DNA of 64,000 nucleotides from Membranipora membranacea (Eukaryota; Bryozoa; Gymnolaemata; Cheilostomatida; Membraniporidae). Every line of letters starts with the position of its first letter. The first letter of the stretch is position 1. Under the pieces are notes generated by a model. The model ran no database searches and was not told the DNA's origin. It was given only the letters and a program-made list of their open reading frames with translations. Where the stretch lies: assembly GCA_914767715.1 (NCBI GenBank), contig OU612073.1, positions 806,001 to 870,000 of the forward strand, in the 5' to 3' direction. The position numbers and the translations under genes were made by a program. This document shows positions 11,354 to 23,042 of the stretch, in pieces.

Positions 11354-11745
11354 CAGGCGTCATCTTACAAGAAGTGAACGTGTGAATCGTGAGTCAGGTG
11401 AGAGACCATATTCAACTCTGAGTAATCCTCTCACACAGAGAGGATGTTGCGAGCGTCATCTTATATGAGGGTACAACAGGCGCCATCTTACAAGAAGTGA
11501 ATGTGTGAATCGTGAGTCAGGTGAGAGGCCATATTCAACTCTGAGAATCATCTCACATAGAGAGGATGTTGCAGGCGTCATCTTATATGAGGGTACAGCA
11601 GGCGTCATCTTACAAGAAGTGAACGTGTGAATCGTGAGTCAGGTGAGAGACCATATTCAACTCTGAGTAATCATCTCACATAGAGGATGTTGCGGGCGTC
11701 ATCTTATAGATATCAACGTGTGAATCGTGAGGTAGATTGGAGATG
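11354..11745. repeat. Tandem repeat, about 122-bp unit, three copies plus a partial
   Basis: Units start at 11354, 11477 and 11599 with CAGGCG(T/C)CATCTTACAAGA, and a truncated fourth lies after 11695. Internal motifs such as GTGAATCGTGAGTCAGGTGA recur with few changes, so the expansion is fairly recent. No long open frame. Confidence 0.9.
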
Positions 11746-14116
11746 ATATTCAACAAAATAACTGGCTACATCAGGTTAAAAGATTTTACACGTCTATCGA
11801 GATTGTTAGATACATAAATCTCCTAAAATGTGAGAAGAGCAATATACTTTAAAAATTTTTCAGTGCTATCAAGGTTTGTCCGTAACATAGAATTGATAGA
11901 GCCAACAACTTGTTTAAACTTTGAATATATCTGAATAAGCAGCTGCTGATTGTGAACAGAGTTTGAAGTTTACAAATAAATGCTTCTAGGATAGAGTATG
12001 TTATAATATATCTTTGTTCAATGCACAACAATAAGGCCGAAGTAAGGTGACTCTCATACAGTTTGATGCGGTAGGAATCCTTTTAAATATCAAAACATTC
12101 CTAGCGTTTCTAAATGATAACACAATGTTCTTTGTTTCAGCTTTCAACACCATTTTATATTGCTACAATACTGCTTAACGCAAATACTATTCAAATGTTT
12201 ATCAATTTTGATTACTTTGATAACCTGTTTAATGCCGTGATCTTCCAATTGGCTTATATTATTCACGATCTATGAAGATCTTACATACTTTTAAAAACTA
12301 ACTTTTAACCGCTTCATATGGAATCAAGTACTCTACCTATAAATTCTTCTCTTTCATCCTATTGTAGTAACATTTATGTTATTTATTATGGTTTAATTGA
12401 CAAACTCTGAGGAACATTGTTATGATGAGAATCAAGGTCAATAAAAGGGATAAAACAATTTTACCAAAGTGATTCAAGATAAAATTGAGCCAATGACAAT
12501 TGGCAACACAAGGGATATGAAGGAGCTGGCGAAAGTTGTGTAGCAAAGGTTCATCTCAAAGCTTGAAATTTATTTGCATTTTATACCTATGCCTCTAGCA
12601 ATGAATGAAAAGGGTCTTCTGCTGTTTTTTTTCAAAACATTTATTGACAAGCAATCTTCATCATTAAAATGATGTTCTTCCGAACTGTTAACAGGTGATG
12701 TGATTAGAATTTAGTCCTTCCCACCTCCTATTTTATGAGTAATGAGTGGCAGGATACTTACCTGACACCAGCTCGCTGTTATTCAGGCTTGACATTAATT
12801 TTATTGAGGGCGATCATATCTTATGCTGAAATGGTCCAGTTCAGTGTGGTTTTCTAAGCCTTTTAGAGCCGTGAGCCATGACCAGTCATCTAAGGCCTAT
12901 GATATCAGTCTCCCGGGTCAATAGTTAATTCTGTGACACACCAGTAGGTATCGTTGCCCTGTAATCTATGAAGCTGTGAAAGACCTTTCAGAGAAGCCTT
13001 AAATGTAGGTGAGTAAACTTTGCATTCTATACATTAATATCAACTTCCTCTATTAATGATTTTCACACCAGTACCTTATTCTGGTATTTATCCAGTCTAT
13101 CGCTGGTGTATCACGCATGTCTTCTTAACATGAATTTCTCATACCAGTGAACTTGTATTTTTAGATATTTCTATTGACGCTATAATTATGGTGACTATCA
13201 CCGTTCCGGTTATCATTAGGAAGGAGCCATTTGTTTGCAGGTATTATCTGGTGCAAACTTGGTATCCCGATATTATATTGACACACAGATAATGAAATCA
13301 GTCATGACCACGAGACTTATTTGATATCAATTACTAATTCTATTAGACTAGAAGGAAAACTGGATATCAAACAACTTCCAGTTTGTCAATGAGGCTATTG
13401 CATCTTAAGCTCCATCTAAATCATGCAACTAAGAGTGAGTGAATCAATTTGGAAATTCAGAGGGTGATTTGTGTTGCAACAAAGACAACTAAGGCTGTGA
13501 GCATGTTGCCAAACTCAAGAAAACTGATAGAGAAATGCAAACAAACGGTGATCAGAACTAGAAAACAGCAAAAAAGTAAGGGTTTAATTGAGTTTGTTTA
13601 CAAAGGTCAATATTTTATTAGATGTGGGTGCTTTCGTATCATTTAAGCAGTTATTACACGTACACATCCAATGCTTAACTGATCATGCTTACTTACATTG
13701 TGAACATCAGAGTACCAGCTGATTAATTTAAGTTTTGAACGTTTCTTTCAAATAAGCAAAGGAAAAAAATAATTGCTTTCAAGTTAAATATTTATTTCAA
13801 AATCATTAAATTTCGGAAATGCTTGGAAAAGGGTTTTAAATAATTTGTTGCAAATAAAATAAAAAATTAATTAAATATTTTGACAGTATTGTTGGTTTTG
13901 TCTGACATTAACTGCTGCTCAATTTCTTACTATGCATTAGCAAAGCTTGTGCGAAAACCGTCACCTACGCACTCAAATCCAGTTCTAGTCACACTGAATA
14001 CTATTTATATTAGCCGTGAGTCAGTGGTCCACTGTATATAATGGGTTATTACCACCTTCCAAAGTCACATATAATGTACACCCTTACACGACGTCGTGAC
14101 TCTCGGATAATTTATC
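11746..14116. other. Intergenic, no gene recognised
   Basis: AT-rich, with only short open frames (for example 13449-13646, 65 codons) that lack family features. A donor-like CAG|GTAAGT on the minus strand near 12760 could belong to an unseen non-coding exon. Confidence 0.35.
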
Positions 14117-14207
14117 TTTATAGAGGCATCACAACACTGACGTAATGTATATACGTAATATTATATTAGGTTTATACATTACGTCAGTGTTGTGATGCTT
14201 CTATAAA
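14117..14207. repeat. Hairpin element with near-perfect 35-bp arms
   Basis: Arms 14117-14151 and 14173-14207 are reverse complements with one mismatch (core GCATCACAACACTGACGTAA), with a 21-base loop. Such tiny foldback units are typical of very short MITEs. Confidence 0.85.
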
Positions 14208-14986
14208 TGTAAATATAGGCCTATAATAGGCCTACATATTGTTCACATTTGCTTACTGACCATGCATGTGGTATAGACAGGCTCGGTGGAAGCTGGTCAT
14301 ACAAGAAGATTATTAATAATATTGTAGAAGCTGACCATCACATATAAAAATAAATGGAAGGCCACAAAAGGAAAGGAAAAAAATTATCAAGAGCAAAAAG
14401 CAAAACCAGTTTTACACATATGAGCGTATGATCTCGCCTCATGTTGTTTGTTTGTCCAAAATTATAGACTAGGCTAAGGCAAGTTAAAAACAAGATCTGC
14501 ATGGTGAAAGGCTATCACTCAAGCAACACACTCCTTAAATTGACACTAAAACACAACAGATCAACTCATAAAGGGCCCTCCAATTTTTAAATAACACCTC
14601 AATATTCGACCTGCATATCGTTCTATCACAAAAAAAACCATTAATACTGTGCTGATACCTTCATTCAATTTACAGATAATCAAACATTATCTCCTTTTCA
14701 TAAAAAAAAAGAACACAACCTCAAGAAAACAATATCTGCAACATCCAGCGAGGAGTAGATATAGTGAGTGACAACATGCCAGGGCCTATATAACATCAGG
14801 ACGACGTGCAGTCAATATCAATAACTGTCTGCATATCATGCTGGGTGATACAATAATGTATTGTTGTACATTTCAACAAACCGAAGCATGTCAGGGCCTA
14901 CTTGGAATAGAATTCAAATCATTATTATCTGAACTGCGAAAGAAGCCAGTAGTTAATTTTTGAAATATTATTAGCTATGGTCATAG
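14208..14986. other. Upstream region of the transporter gene
   Basis: Holds the likely promoter and 5'UTR of the transporter gene, but I see no convincing TATA box or initiator. A-rich runs occur near 14700. Confidence 0.3.
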
Positions 14987-17900
14987 ATGGATACATCAAT
15001 AGATGGACCTGCCAGAACAAGGTGAGGTATTTTATGGTGAAAAACCTAAATTTATATTAATATATTTATATAATTTTTATAGATTTTATTGCCTAATTAG
15101 AAAGATTGTGTATTGGTGGCTGTTGTTTAGTTCCTTTCTATTCAACCGCCTTGATCACCACAAATTCTACATCGTCGAACAGCTATAGTCAATCTCCAGG
15201 AGAAGAAACATTCATACAACATTAAAGAGCATGTGAGTGTTATGCATAGTATCGCTCCCTAATACAACCGTTTGGAGGTCTCTCATTAAGGTCATGCCTC
15301 GCCAAAATTTCTTTTGGGTTTTCTCAATCCACATGATCAAAGAAGTCTAAACCCAAAATTTGGCGACGCTACGCCATGACGTGACGTCATGACGCGTCAC
15401 TGAATTTCAGCAACATGTCAAAACCTATTGTCACTAACGTCCATATTGAAAGACATTGCAAGTTCTTGGAGCAAAAACTGCAGTTAATACATAAAGACTA
15501 CCCTTATATCATCCAGCCATAACAACAATAATGTTCAATGCTTGATTTGACTTGAAAAAATCGGCATTCAAATTCACATACTGATAGCTAAACCATAAGT
15601 GTTGACAATGCTATAAAGAAAGTGAGCTGTGTCAATTGCTGCCAAAGGTAGAGAAATATGATTCCCTAGTGCCCTCACTAGCCCAGTGCTGACCAGTATT
15701 GAGGAAAAAAAATTGATGTGCCAGTTGGAAATTTTGACTTATCTTACTCCTAAACTAGTCAAATTTTTGACTAAAATGCCCCTTTGCTGTACAAAACGAG
15801 AAGTATAAATATGTGAAAACAGTACTGAGACCGCAATATTTTTCCTGCTAGGGGCATCCTCCAAAGCGTGAGGGCACTACGCATTTATTTTGAACCAAAT
15901 AAAATTTTCGTGTTGGAGAAGGGGTATAATAAGAATGCCTATCATGCAGTTTTCTAGAGGCAGGCTGTAAACTCAATATTCTTTTTGCCAGGCTATCTTC
16001 AAATAAAATATATATTGAGTGAAAAATTGCATGGGAACTCCCTACAAACATATCCTTTTTGTATATTCCCAAGTTCCATATCAAAATCTCTACTCGAATT
16101 GAAATAAATGCCTCATGAAGACAGAGGAAAATCCAACCATTTATGGTTTTTTGCCTGATATATTTCTGCACCAGATTTGGCGTAGTGATATAAGTCTCTA
16201 AAATCCAGTCATTTTGGTGCATTTTACAACAGTTCACAAGCTGGCTTATTAATTCCTGTCTGTTATCATAGAACTTTCCTTCTCTAGTACTTGAAGTTCA
16301 TGGCAAGGCTTGTTCCTAGGATTAATTATCACAAATCAATTTTATTGGGACTACTTTGCGCTGCCACTCCTGGCTTGATACGATAAATGGTTGTGAGGCG
16401 TCTGAGCCAGATGCTCCCAGTTATTGACAGCTCCTATTCTTTTGAATGGGCAGTGGTGGCTTAAATTTCATAAATTGCCATCACATACATAAGAAATTAA
16501 ATTAAAGACAATTGAGGGTTTGGAAATTGCTAAACAAGGAATAGCTTCAATTAGAATGAAAAATCAAGGAAATCGGACCATTAGTTCTCAAGTTAGTATC
16601 CTAGGCGAGGCATGACCTTAAGCCAAAGAAAGCAAAATAATTTCACGACAGCTTTCATGTTTGATGAAGAGCTTGCTTAACCAATATTCATTGCCTCACT
16701 TGCAGGCATACAGTAAACCACCTGGCTGACTTCGCAAACATATTCAAAGCCTTTATAGGAGCTAACTTCCTCTCTGTGCCTTATGGCCTCATGCAGAGCG
16801 GACTTCTGGTGAGTGATTCGGAGCACCATCGTTATTATGCTCATACAAGTATGTATATTGTGGAGAGTAAATGTTGTATTGTTGTACTTAAGATGGCCAT
16901 GGATAGACAAACCAAGATGGCTGACAATGTAATGTGACATGGGAGTGGTCTCCACAAGACTAAACATAACACAACTCTTGACTATATAACAATCGTGCAC
17001 TGCAAATGCAAACTGCAAGTGTATGGCCGCAACAAAGCGCAATGATTTGGGGCAGGGTCACTATTATATATAAGCGTTTCTGTCCAGCGAGTAAGGTACC
17101 ATTTTAAACGAACAATTTCGATGTTTTGGTTTTAATGAGAAAAGAGAATAAAAGGATGTAAGTAACTATATAAGTAACTATATGATGTTCGATCAACTTT
17201 ATAGTACATTAATCTCAAGCTCGGTTTTTGTAGTCTCACTCACATTGTTTTATAGCCTCGCTTACATTGTTCTATAGCCTCTTTCGCATTGTTTTAGACA
17301 GGTATAGTAGGTCTGCTGTTTATTGCTGTACTGACCGATCACTGCTGTAAGCTCCTTGTGAGATGTAAGGATACAATAGTTGATCAGATCATCAAAGAAT
17401 ATAAAGGTGTGTAAGGAGGCGATATAAGTGAGTATGATTTTTGTTGTGAAATCAGGTTTACCTATTGCGCAAATGCAAACATCATAAGCTGTAGTCGTGA
17501 CCATTGTAAGAAAGGGATGTTAATGGGCAATATAGTTGTATATTAGGAGTTATGTGCCCATCATTGAAGGTAGGATGACTCACATGTAAAGTGTAACTTG
17601 TCTTACAAAATAACTCAACGCACCTTGAGCAAAATTTAATCGTCTAAATCTAGGAAACAGCAGGAGAGCAGTTGATTGACGACTGATTGTTTTTTGCATA
17701 AATAATGGTTATGTGTTCTCTGTTCTCTAAATCCTGACATGAAAATCAGAGTAAGCTTGGTTACCGACCTAATATAATCAGCCGATGCATTTGGACTAAC
17801 CGCCTGCTGAGAACGTACAACCCATTGAACAGGTATTTATTACCTTAGTAAATGGTTTAGCTATACTGATGCAGATGTTCATCATTTGAAGATATCACCA

Positions 17901-20900
17901 AAGACCCAACAGGTGGTGAAGAAGCGGCCCCTGTTGATGAGGTTGAGATATTCAGACTGAGAGAGAGAATACAGACTAACATGACGTATACAGATATAGG
18001 GAGGATCTGTATGGGGCGAGTAGGAGTTATTCTAGTATCTTCCTCACTTCTATTTACTCAGGTGAGAATCATTGTAGCTGACAATATATGTATTATTATT
18101 ATATTCGTAGATGAGACCCGAGACAAATTAAATTTATAGCTAGGCTTATGGCTACTGGACAAACCCATCACAGCATAGAGGGCCTTTGCTTGGGGTTAGA
18201 TAGGTCACTTTCACCTCATAGAGCAAAATGCTGGATACGAACCAGCTGTTTAATGCGGAAGTGTTGTAGAATCTCTATACTGACATGAAAAGAGAGAATA
18301 ATAGCTCAAGGGTGACATAATAAATTTAAAAAATCAAAATAGTTACCCCTAATCATAGCAGTATGTTATACTTTCTTTCCAGTTCTCATTTTGTGTGGCG
18401 TATTTCATATTTATTGGAAACTCGCTGTACAGAATGGTACATCCTTATGTTGTCAGCAATCTCGTGTCAGCTGACAGTGCCAACTCGACAAAAAACTCAA
18501 ATTCCTCAGCAACAAACAACGCAAACTCCACAGAGGGTCTCTCCGTTATCTCATCAAATGTGTCCAACACTGCTTATGGTTCGTTTATCTACTCTCCTAT
18601 AAAACTTAGCTGAATTCATGGTGTGGGTGGGTAGGAGTATAAGATCGAATGCTAAAAACCTCAAAATGTGTACTGCGAGATCTTTTTCTACATTGTTACA
18701 TAGACTTTAGATCAAGTTTGACCCATTTGCCTGTGTTTGGAGTTGCCCCCCTCGACTCGTAACAACACAGACCAGTAGAGGGTGCAACTCCAAACGTAGG
18801 CAAATGGATCAAACTTGATCCACTTAGACTTATACGTTTATTAATGTTTATTTACTCTTATAGGGATGAGTGTGCGAGGTGTGACACAGCCCCGACTTGA
18901 GATATTAATCATCTCCGCGCTGCCCTTATTACTACTGCTGTCTCTGATTAGACATGTCCGCCATCTCGGCTTCACCAGTGTCATTGCAAACAGCTCCCTG
19001 CTACTCGGATTTATAGCCATCACAGTCTACATAGCTGTCGGTATGCCGCTATGTGTTAGTTGTTGGTGATAAAGTTCAATGAAACAAACATTTGCATACT
19101 CACATGGACCATTCCAAAAATTACTGCTCAATGGTTTAACTAAAGCAGACTGTGTGTCAAGGAGTTGGATATACAGTTACAATCACATAAACTTAAACAT
19201 ATTTGTTCAGCCTCATTCCCACTGGCCTCTTTTTTGCTTTGTTTTCGAGTTGCTGAGATAAGGATAATCTACATGCTATGCTAGGGCAAGATAACACAAC
19301 TCTAAGTAGTGAATAGCAGGCATGCTAATTGGCGCCATCAAACTTTTTTTGGTTAAAGTGAGATGGTGCAATTGGTTAGCAAGCTTGCTTTTCACTGACA
19401 GGCGATTGGTGCTGCAGGAGTTGTGAGTTCGAATCTCAATGGAGGAGCTTTCAAGGTTGATTTTTCCAGCCCCCAGCACCCTTGGGTGTATACACCTCTT
19501 GTATCTCCTCTGCTTCAATATTGTTACAGGCTTTGAGATTGGGCCTAAGATAAACTACCTGATCAACCTTCACACATTTCCGGTATTCTTCGGCCAGCTG
19601 ACGAGTGCGTATGAAGGAATCGGTTTGGTAAGTTGATATTGTGTTCATAATTATACAGAAATTGGGTACAATTGGGTAACACTTGAACTTGAAGTTACAA
19701 TATCTGGAGTCACACATTACACACAATATTCACGGATAGCCCAAGACGACTGCTCAAATTCCTTTAACTCTCTGTAAATTTTGTTTTCTTTCTGGTTATC
19801 ATTGATTATCTTCAATATGCTCCTAGCAGTCACAAAATTGATATTATTGGATAATAACCGCCAGATTAATGCCACATAGATCGCTAATATAGAGGGGTTT
19901 TTGAGTTATCATTCCTGTATTGTTAGTAGATAATTCCGATCCAGTCCAGCATGGTGGGTAATAGACGGCATTTCACCTCCATGCTGTCCACAGCAATATT
20001 CCTACTGACTGTCGTGTTCCTGGTGTTTGGTATTATGGGATTCCTCAGGTATGACTGACAAGTATTATTACTCTCATGTCTCACCATACCATATGTATGC
20101 AAAGAAAAGGGAATATATTCTAAGCTATCGGCCTCTAAATTATTGAAGTTGATCCAAATAATGACTTAAAAATACTAGTGATATTAAAACTTTAAAATTT
20201 CTGATCTGGTGTTGGCACACCATTTAACCTAGCCAGGTCCACTGCGCGCTTGCACACCCAACACACAGTAAATGGAATCCCCTCTGACTCTCCGGTATAA
20301 AGAGAATCCAGATTTCCAGCGGGCATGGGTATTGGGTGAGGCATGAGTGCTATGGGTCCCAGTACCTGTACCAAAGAGAGGATAATTCTCTCCGCTTAAA
20401 AGATGATGATATCAAAAGTTAGTTGACAGTAAATAACGGTATGTATAACAAGTTATCACATGATTTACTGTACATCTGCTGTAGATATGGTAACACAGTG
20501 GGTCAGAGTATTAACCTGAGTATAACACCTGCAGGAGGAGCTTTGTCTCTGGTGGTTAACGTCTCTCTTATTATCGGCATACTATTCACTTTCTCACTAC
20601 AGATGATGCCAGTTTACGATGTAATAGAACCTCTCATATTCACCCAATGTATGTACTCTGATATTTACCCAATGTACGTACTCTGATATTTACCCAATGT
20701 ATGTACTCTGATATTTACCCAACGTATGTTCTCTGTGATTAACCAATCTTTGTATTCTTATATCTACCCCATGTATGTACTCTAATATGTACTCAAAACA
20801 TCAACTGGAAAAATGAATACTCAGTAAAAGGATATTGAAGGCATGAGTCCATTCCTTTCTGTGCAGAAAATTTTCGCTCTCAAGATTTTACTCAATCTTT

Positions 20901-21804
20901 TACTTGAATTGAATTATAGTGAATCCAGACTTCAAAACCACACAGGAAAGTGAGAAACTATTGGAAAAAACACCCAATCAAACAGAGATGCCACTACCAA
21001 TACGACAAGATATATCAAAGCATGTGAGTCATTTACTTCATTTATGCATGCGTGTGTCGACAGGTATACAGTGAAAATTCCATCCACACTTTTTCCTGTA
21101 ATGATGAACAGAACAATCATATTGTGTACATGGGAGTTAATTAAATGAATAGATAGATAGATATTAACTTTATTCATCACCGATCAATGCAACGAGGGCA
21201 AATAAGACCGTGTGCAAAAAAAAAGATATCAAAAGTAGTTTAAGAAAAAACTTTTCTCATACAGGTTTGTTCTACATTTAGGTGCTAATGTAGTGCCATG
21301 TCTAGAGTTGCTTGATCTTCGATCAGTTGGAATATAATTCTTCAATGGATGATTTCCTGTTTGAGATCTGTAGGTATCTACATGGAGACGTAACCTTCTG
21401 AGAGGTGGGCTTGTGATCCTAGCAGCGGGACTTGCAGTAGTATGTAAAGACATATTCGCTTATGTAATCGCAATAAGTGGTATGTCTTCCTGTGTCTCAG
21501 TGGATGTTTAACTTCATATGACCTAGTATATAAATTGCCATCTTAGTCAAGTCCAACTACTTTACAAGATCATTTTGCTGAAAATTGTATATATAATTAT
21601 TTGTTTGTTGCAGGTGGCATCGGGAGTTCTATGTTGGCCTTCGTTCTGCCTGGAATATTCCACATGAAACTCAACGATGGAAGTTTGCCGAGTTTGGTAC
21701 TCATAAAAGACATTATCATAGTCATGGTAGGAGTGGCTGGAGGCTTGACAAGTGTAGTGTATAGTATAAAAGAGATTGTGGATATAAGTCAAAATGTCAA
21801 ATAA
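14987..21804 (+). CDS. SLC36/AVT-like amino-acid transporter (Aa_trans family), 12 exons
   Basis: Multi-pass membrane transporter of the amino acid/auxin permease family, probably proton-coupled amino-acid transport at the plasma or lysosomal membrane. Exons: 14987-15021, 16706-16808, 17298-17364, 17892-18061, 18383-18578, 18864-19040, 19530-19627, 19930-20048, 20485-20648, 20920-21023, 21374-21479, 21614-21804. All phases match and the total is 1530 nt (509 aa), the usual family size. TM1 carries NIFKAFIGANFLSVPYGLM, the family signature. TM2 (GIVGLLFIAVL) follows, then a TYTDIGRICMG segment. A later exon has YEGIGLIIPIQSSM, as in SLC36 proteins. About ten or eleven hydrophobic segments are seen. 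The loop in exon 5 is Ser/Asn-rich with many N-glycosylation sites. The ATG at 14987 was chosen because its donor phase fits exon 2; exons 1 and 4 have the weakest boundaries. Substrate cannot be told from sequence. Confidence 0.85.
15286..16621. mobile_element. TTAA-flanked non-autonomous DNA element in intron 1
   Basis: TTAA at 15286-15289 and 16618-16621 bracket inverted ends GGTCATGCCTCGCC and GGCGAGGCATGACC (14 bp). Length is about 1.33 kb. TTAA targets are typical of piggyBac-type elements, but the ends do not match the ones I know. A 129-codon minus-strand open frame (16237-15848) inside has no recognisable transposase motif, so the element looks non-autonomous or decayed. Confidence 0.6.
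17225..17297 (+). repeat. Tandemly repeated splice-acceptor unit
   Basis: About 22-bp unit (CATTGTTTTATAGCCTCGCT and variants) repeated so that pyrimidine-rich AG acceptors end at 17233, 17255, 17277 and 17297. Only the last, directly before exon 3 of the transporter, keeps the frame. Use of 17255 adds a stop codon and use of 17277 shifts the frame. Confidence 0.65.
18710..18820. mobile_element. Foldback MITE family B, copy 1
   Basis: About 110-bp hairpin in a transporter intron. Left arm GATCAAGTTTGACCCATTTG continues with a TTTGGAGTTGC motif; the right arm is GCAACTCCAAAC followed by CAAATGGATCAAACTTGATC. A related copy lies at 34212-34318. Confidence 0.8.
19358..19441 (+). repeat. tRNA-derived SINE-like head in a transporter intron
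   Basis: An A box TGGTGCAATTGG (19364-19375) and a B box GAGTTCGAATCTC (19425-19437) match the internal RNA polymerase III promoter consensus. The acceptor stem does not pair and there is no clear anticodon arm, so it reads as a SINE head rather than a working tRNA gene. It ends about 90 bases before exon 7. Confidence 0.55.
20636..20785 (+). repeat. 25-bp minisatellite that duplicates a splice donor
   Basis: The unit GTATGTACTCTGATATTTAC plus CCAAT is repeated about four times from the end of exon 9 into the intron, then decays to about 20785. The exon ends ACCCAAT|GTATGT at 20648, so each unit recreates a CCCAAT|GTATGT donor. Using the next donors shifts the frame and meets a stop within 13 codons. 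Confidence 0.8.
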
Positions 21805-21853
21805 AGCTTTTGAAGCTTTGGAAATATGGTCAATGTGCCCATGATGTTACGGT

Positions 21854-21859
21854 AATAAA
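21854..21859 (+). terminator. Poly(A) signal of the transporter gene
   Basis: AATAAA 50 bases past the stop codon at 21802-21804. Confidence 0.6.
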
Positions 21860-23042
21860 TGCATTTTAGCGTCCAATGAGGCAGAGACATTGTTTTGCTT
21901 GCCTCATCCTGGATAAGTGTGTGAAATAGTTCTCTTCAGATCTGAATCAGTTGTGAATATCAAAAATACTATGCCATAACATCTCCCTTTCTATCGCAAA
22001 ATAAACAATACATTTATACATTACAATCCAATACATTATTCTTATTTTATAAAAGTGCTGCATTTCTTTATACTATTTATTGGGTATTGGCTGTTCTAAG
22101 TCTGTCTAAGTCAATTGACTGAGACTCAGTCAAGGATGATGAGGAATTCCCCTTTCCTGCTATCCATATCTAATCATCTGTTGCAACTGGACATATGCCA
22201 CGCCCACCTACCTGGGATTCCCAGTTTGATACCCCTATTACGCATGTGTGAATTCTAGTGAGCACAACTTTGTGATTTATCAAAGGATGCAAGAAATTTA
22301 TTTTTAATTTAGGACAAGGCACACTTGGCAGTAAAATAATCTGTGATAGAAGACAGTAGAGAATAACAGTGTATCCGAGAGAGATGTGAGTTAATAAAGG
22401 TTCTGGTAGATAGAAGTGCTATATTCTTGAACATTTCATTATGTTTCAAATTCAAAGAATAGGGGTGTTCACATGAATAAGATCTAAACTTAGCTTAGTT
22501 AGAAGTTAGTTGATCAACTTTGAAAAAAATATTATCTGAGACAATAGGTCTCCTGTAGTTGGTGCAAGTCCAGTGGTTGAGTGTCCCAATGGTCGAAGCC
22601 ATTAACCAGATGAAATAGATGTAACACTGGGGCACTCAACCACTGGGAACCCAATTACCCTAATTAGCTTGTTTTGTAGTGTTTTTGTTTTGGTTGTCCA
22701 GTGCCAATAGAGTAGTACATAGTAGACCCAGACATAGAGCTACTAATATGATTCTCAGCATTGTAGAGTTGTTGATGGTACTCAACCGTCCCCGCCCTCT
22801 CCCCCTTATTTATATTTACTTGATAAACCACTTCATTAAGTAATAACCATCTCCATCTTCATAAAGTTGCGCCTTAACTGCTGTCAATAACACGTAAGTG
22901 TTGCAGTCTATGCCTATGTATCCCCATGCTTGTTACAAGGCAGATACATTTCACAGAGTGCTTAGATAAAACACGTTAGCAGGATTCAGACTTGAATTTT
23001 CTTTGTGACTCTTCACAGAGCAGATTATAGAGGTTAATAGCG
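21860..23042. other. Intergenic with a short hairpin at 22570-22646
   Basis: No gene recognised. An inverted repeat has arms CCAGTGGTTGAGTGTCCCA (22570) and TGGGGCACTCAACCACTGG (22628-22646), probably a small MITE. The last part is the presumed promoter region of the zinc-finger gene; no clear TATA box. Confidence 0.5.

Noticed and set aside
11354-11745. CRISPR-like array
   Set aside because: Units are about 122 bp and contiguous with no unique spacers, and the DNA is animal.
15848-16237. Minus-strand open frame of 129 codons
   Set aside because: Inside the TTAA element and without DDE, zinc-finger or other transposase motifs that I can see.
16677-17042. Minus-strand open frame of 121 codons
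   Set aside because: It is a shadow over transporter exon 2, whose plus-strand TM1 signature is clear.
19358-19441. Functional tRNA gene
   Set aside because: A and B boxes are good, but the acceptor stem does not pair and no anticodon arm folds.
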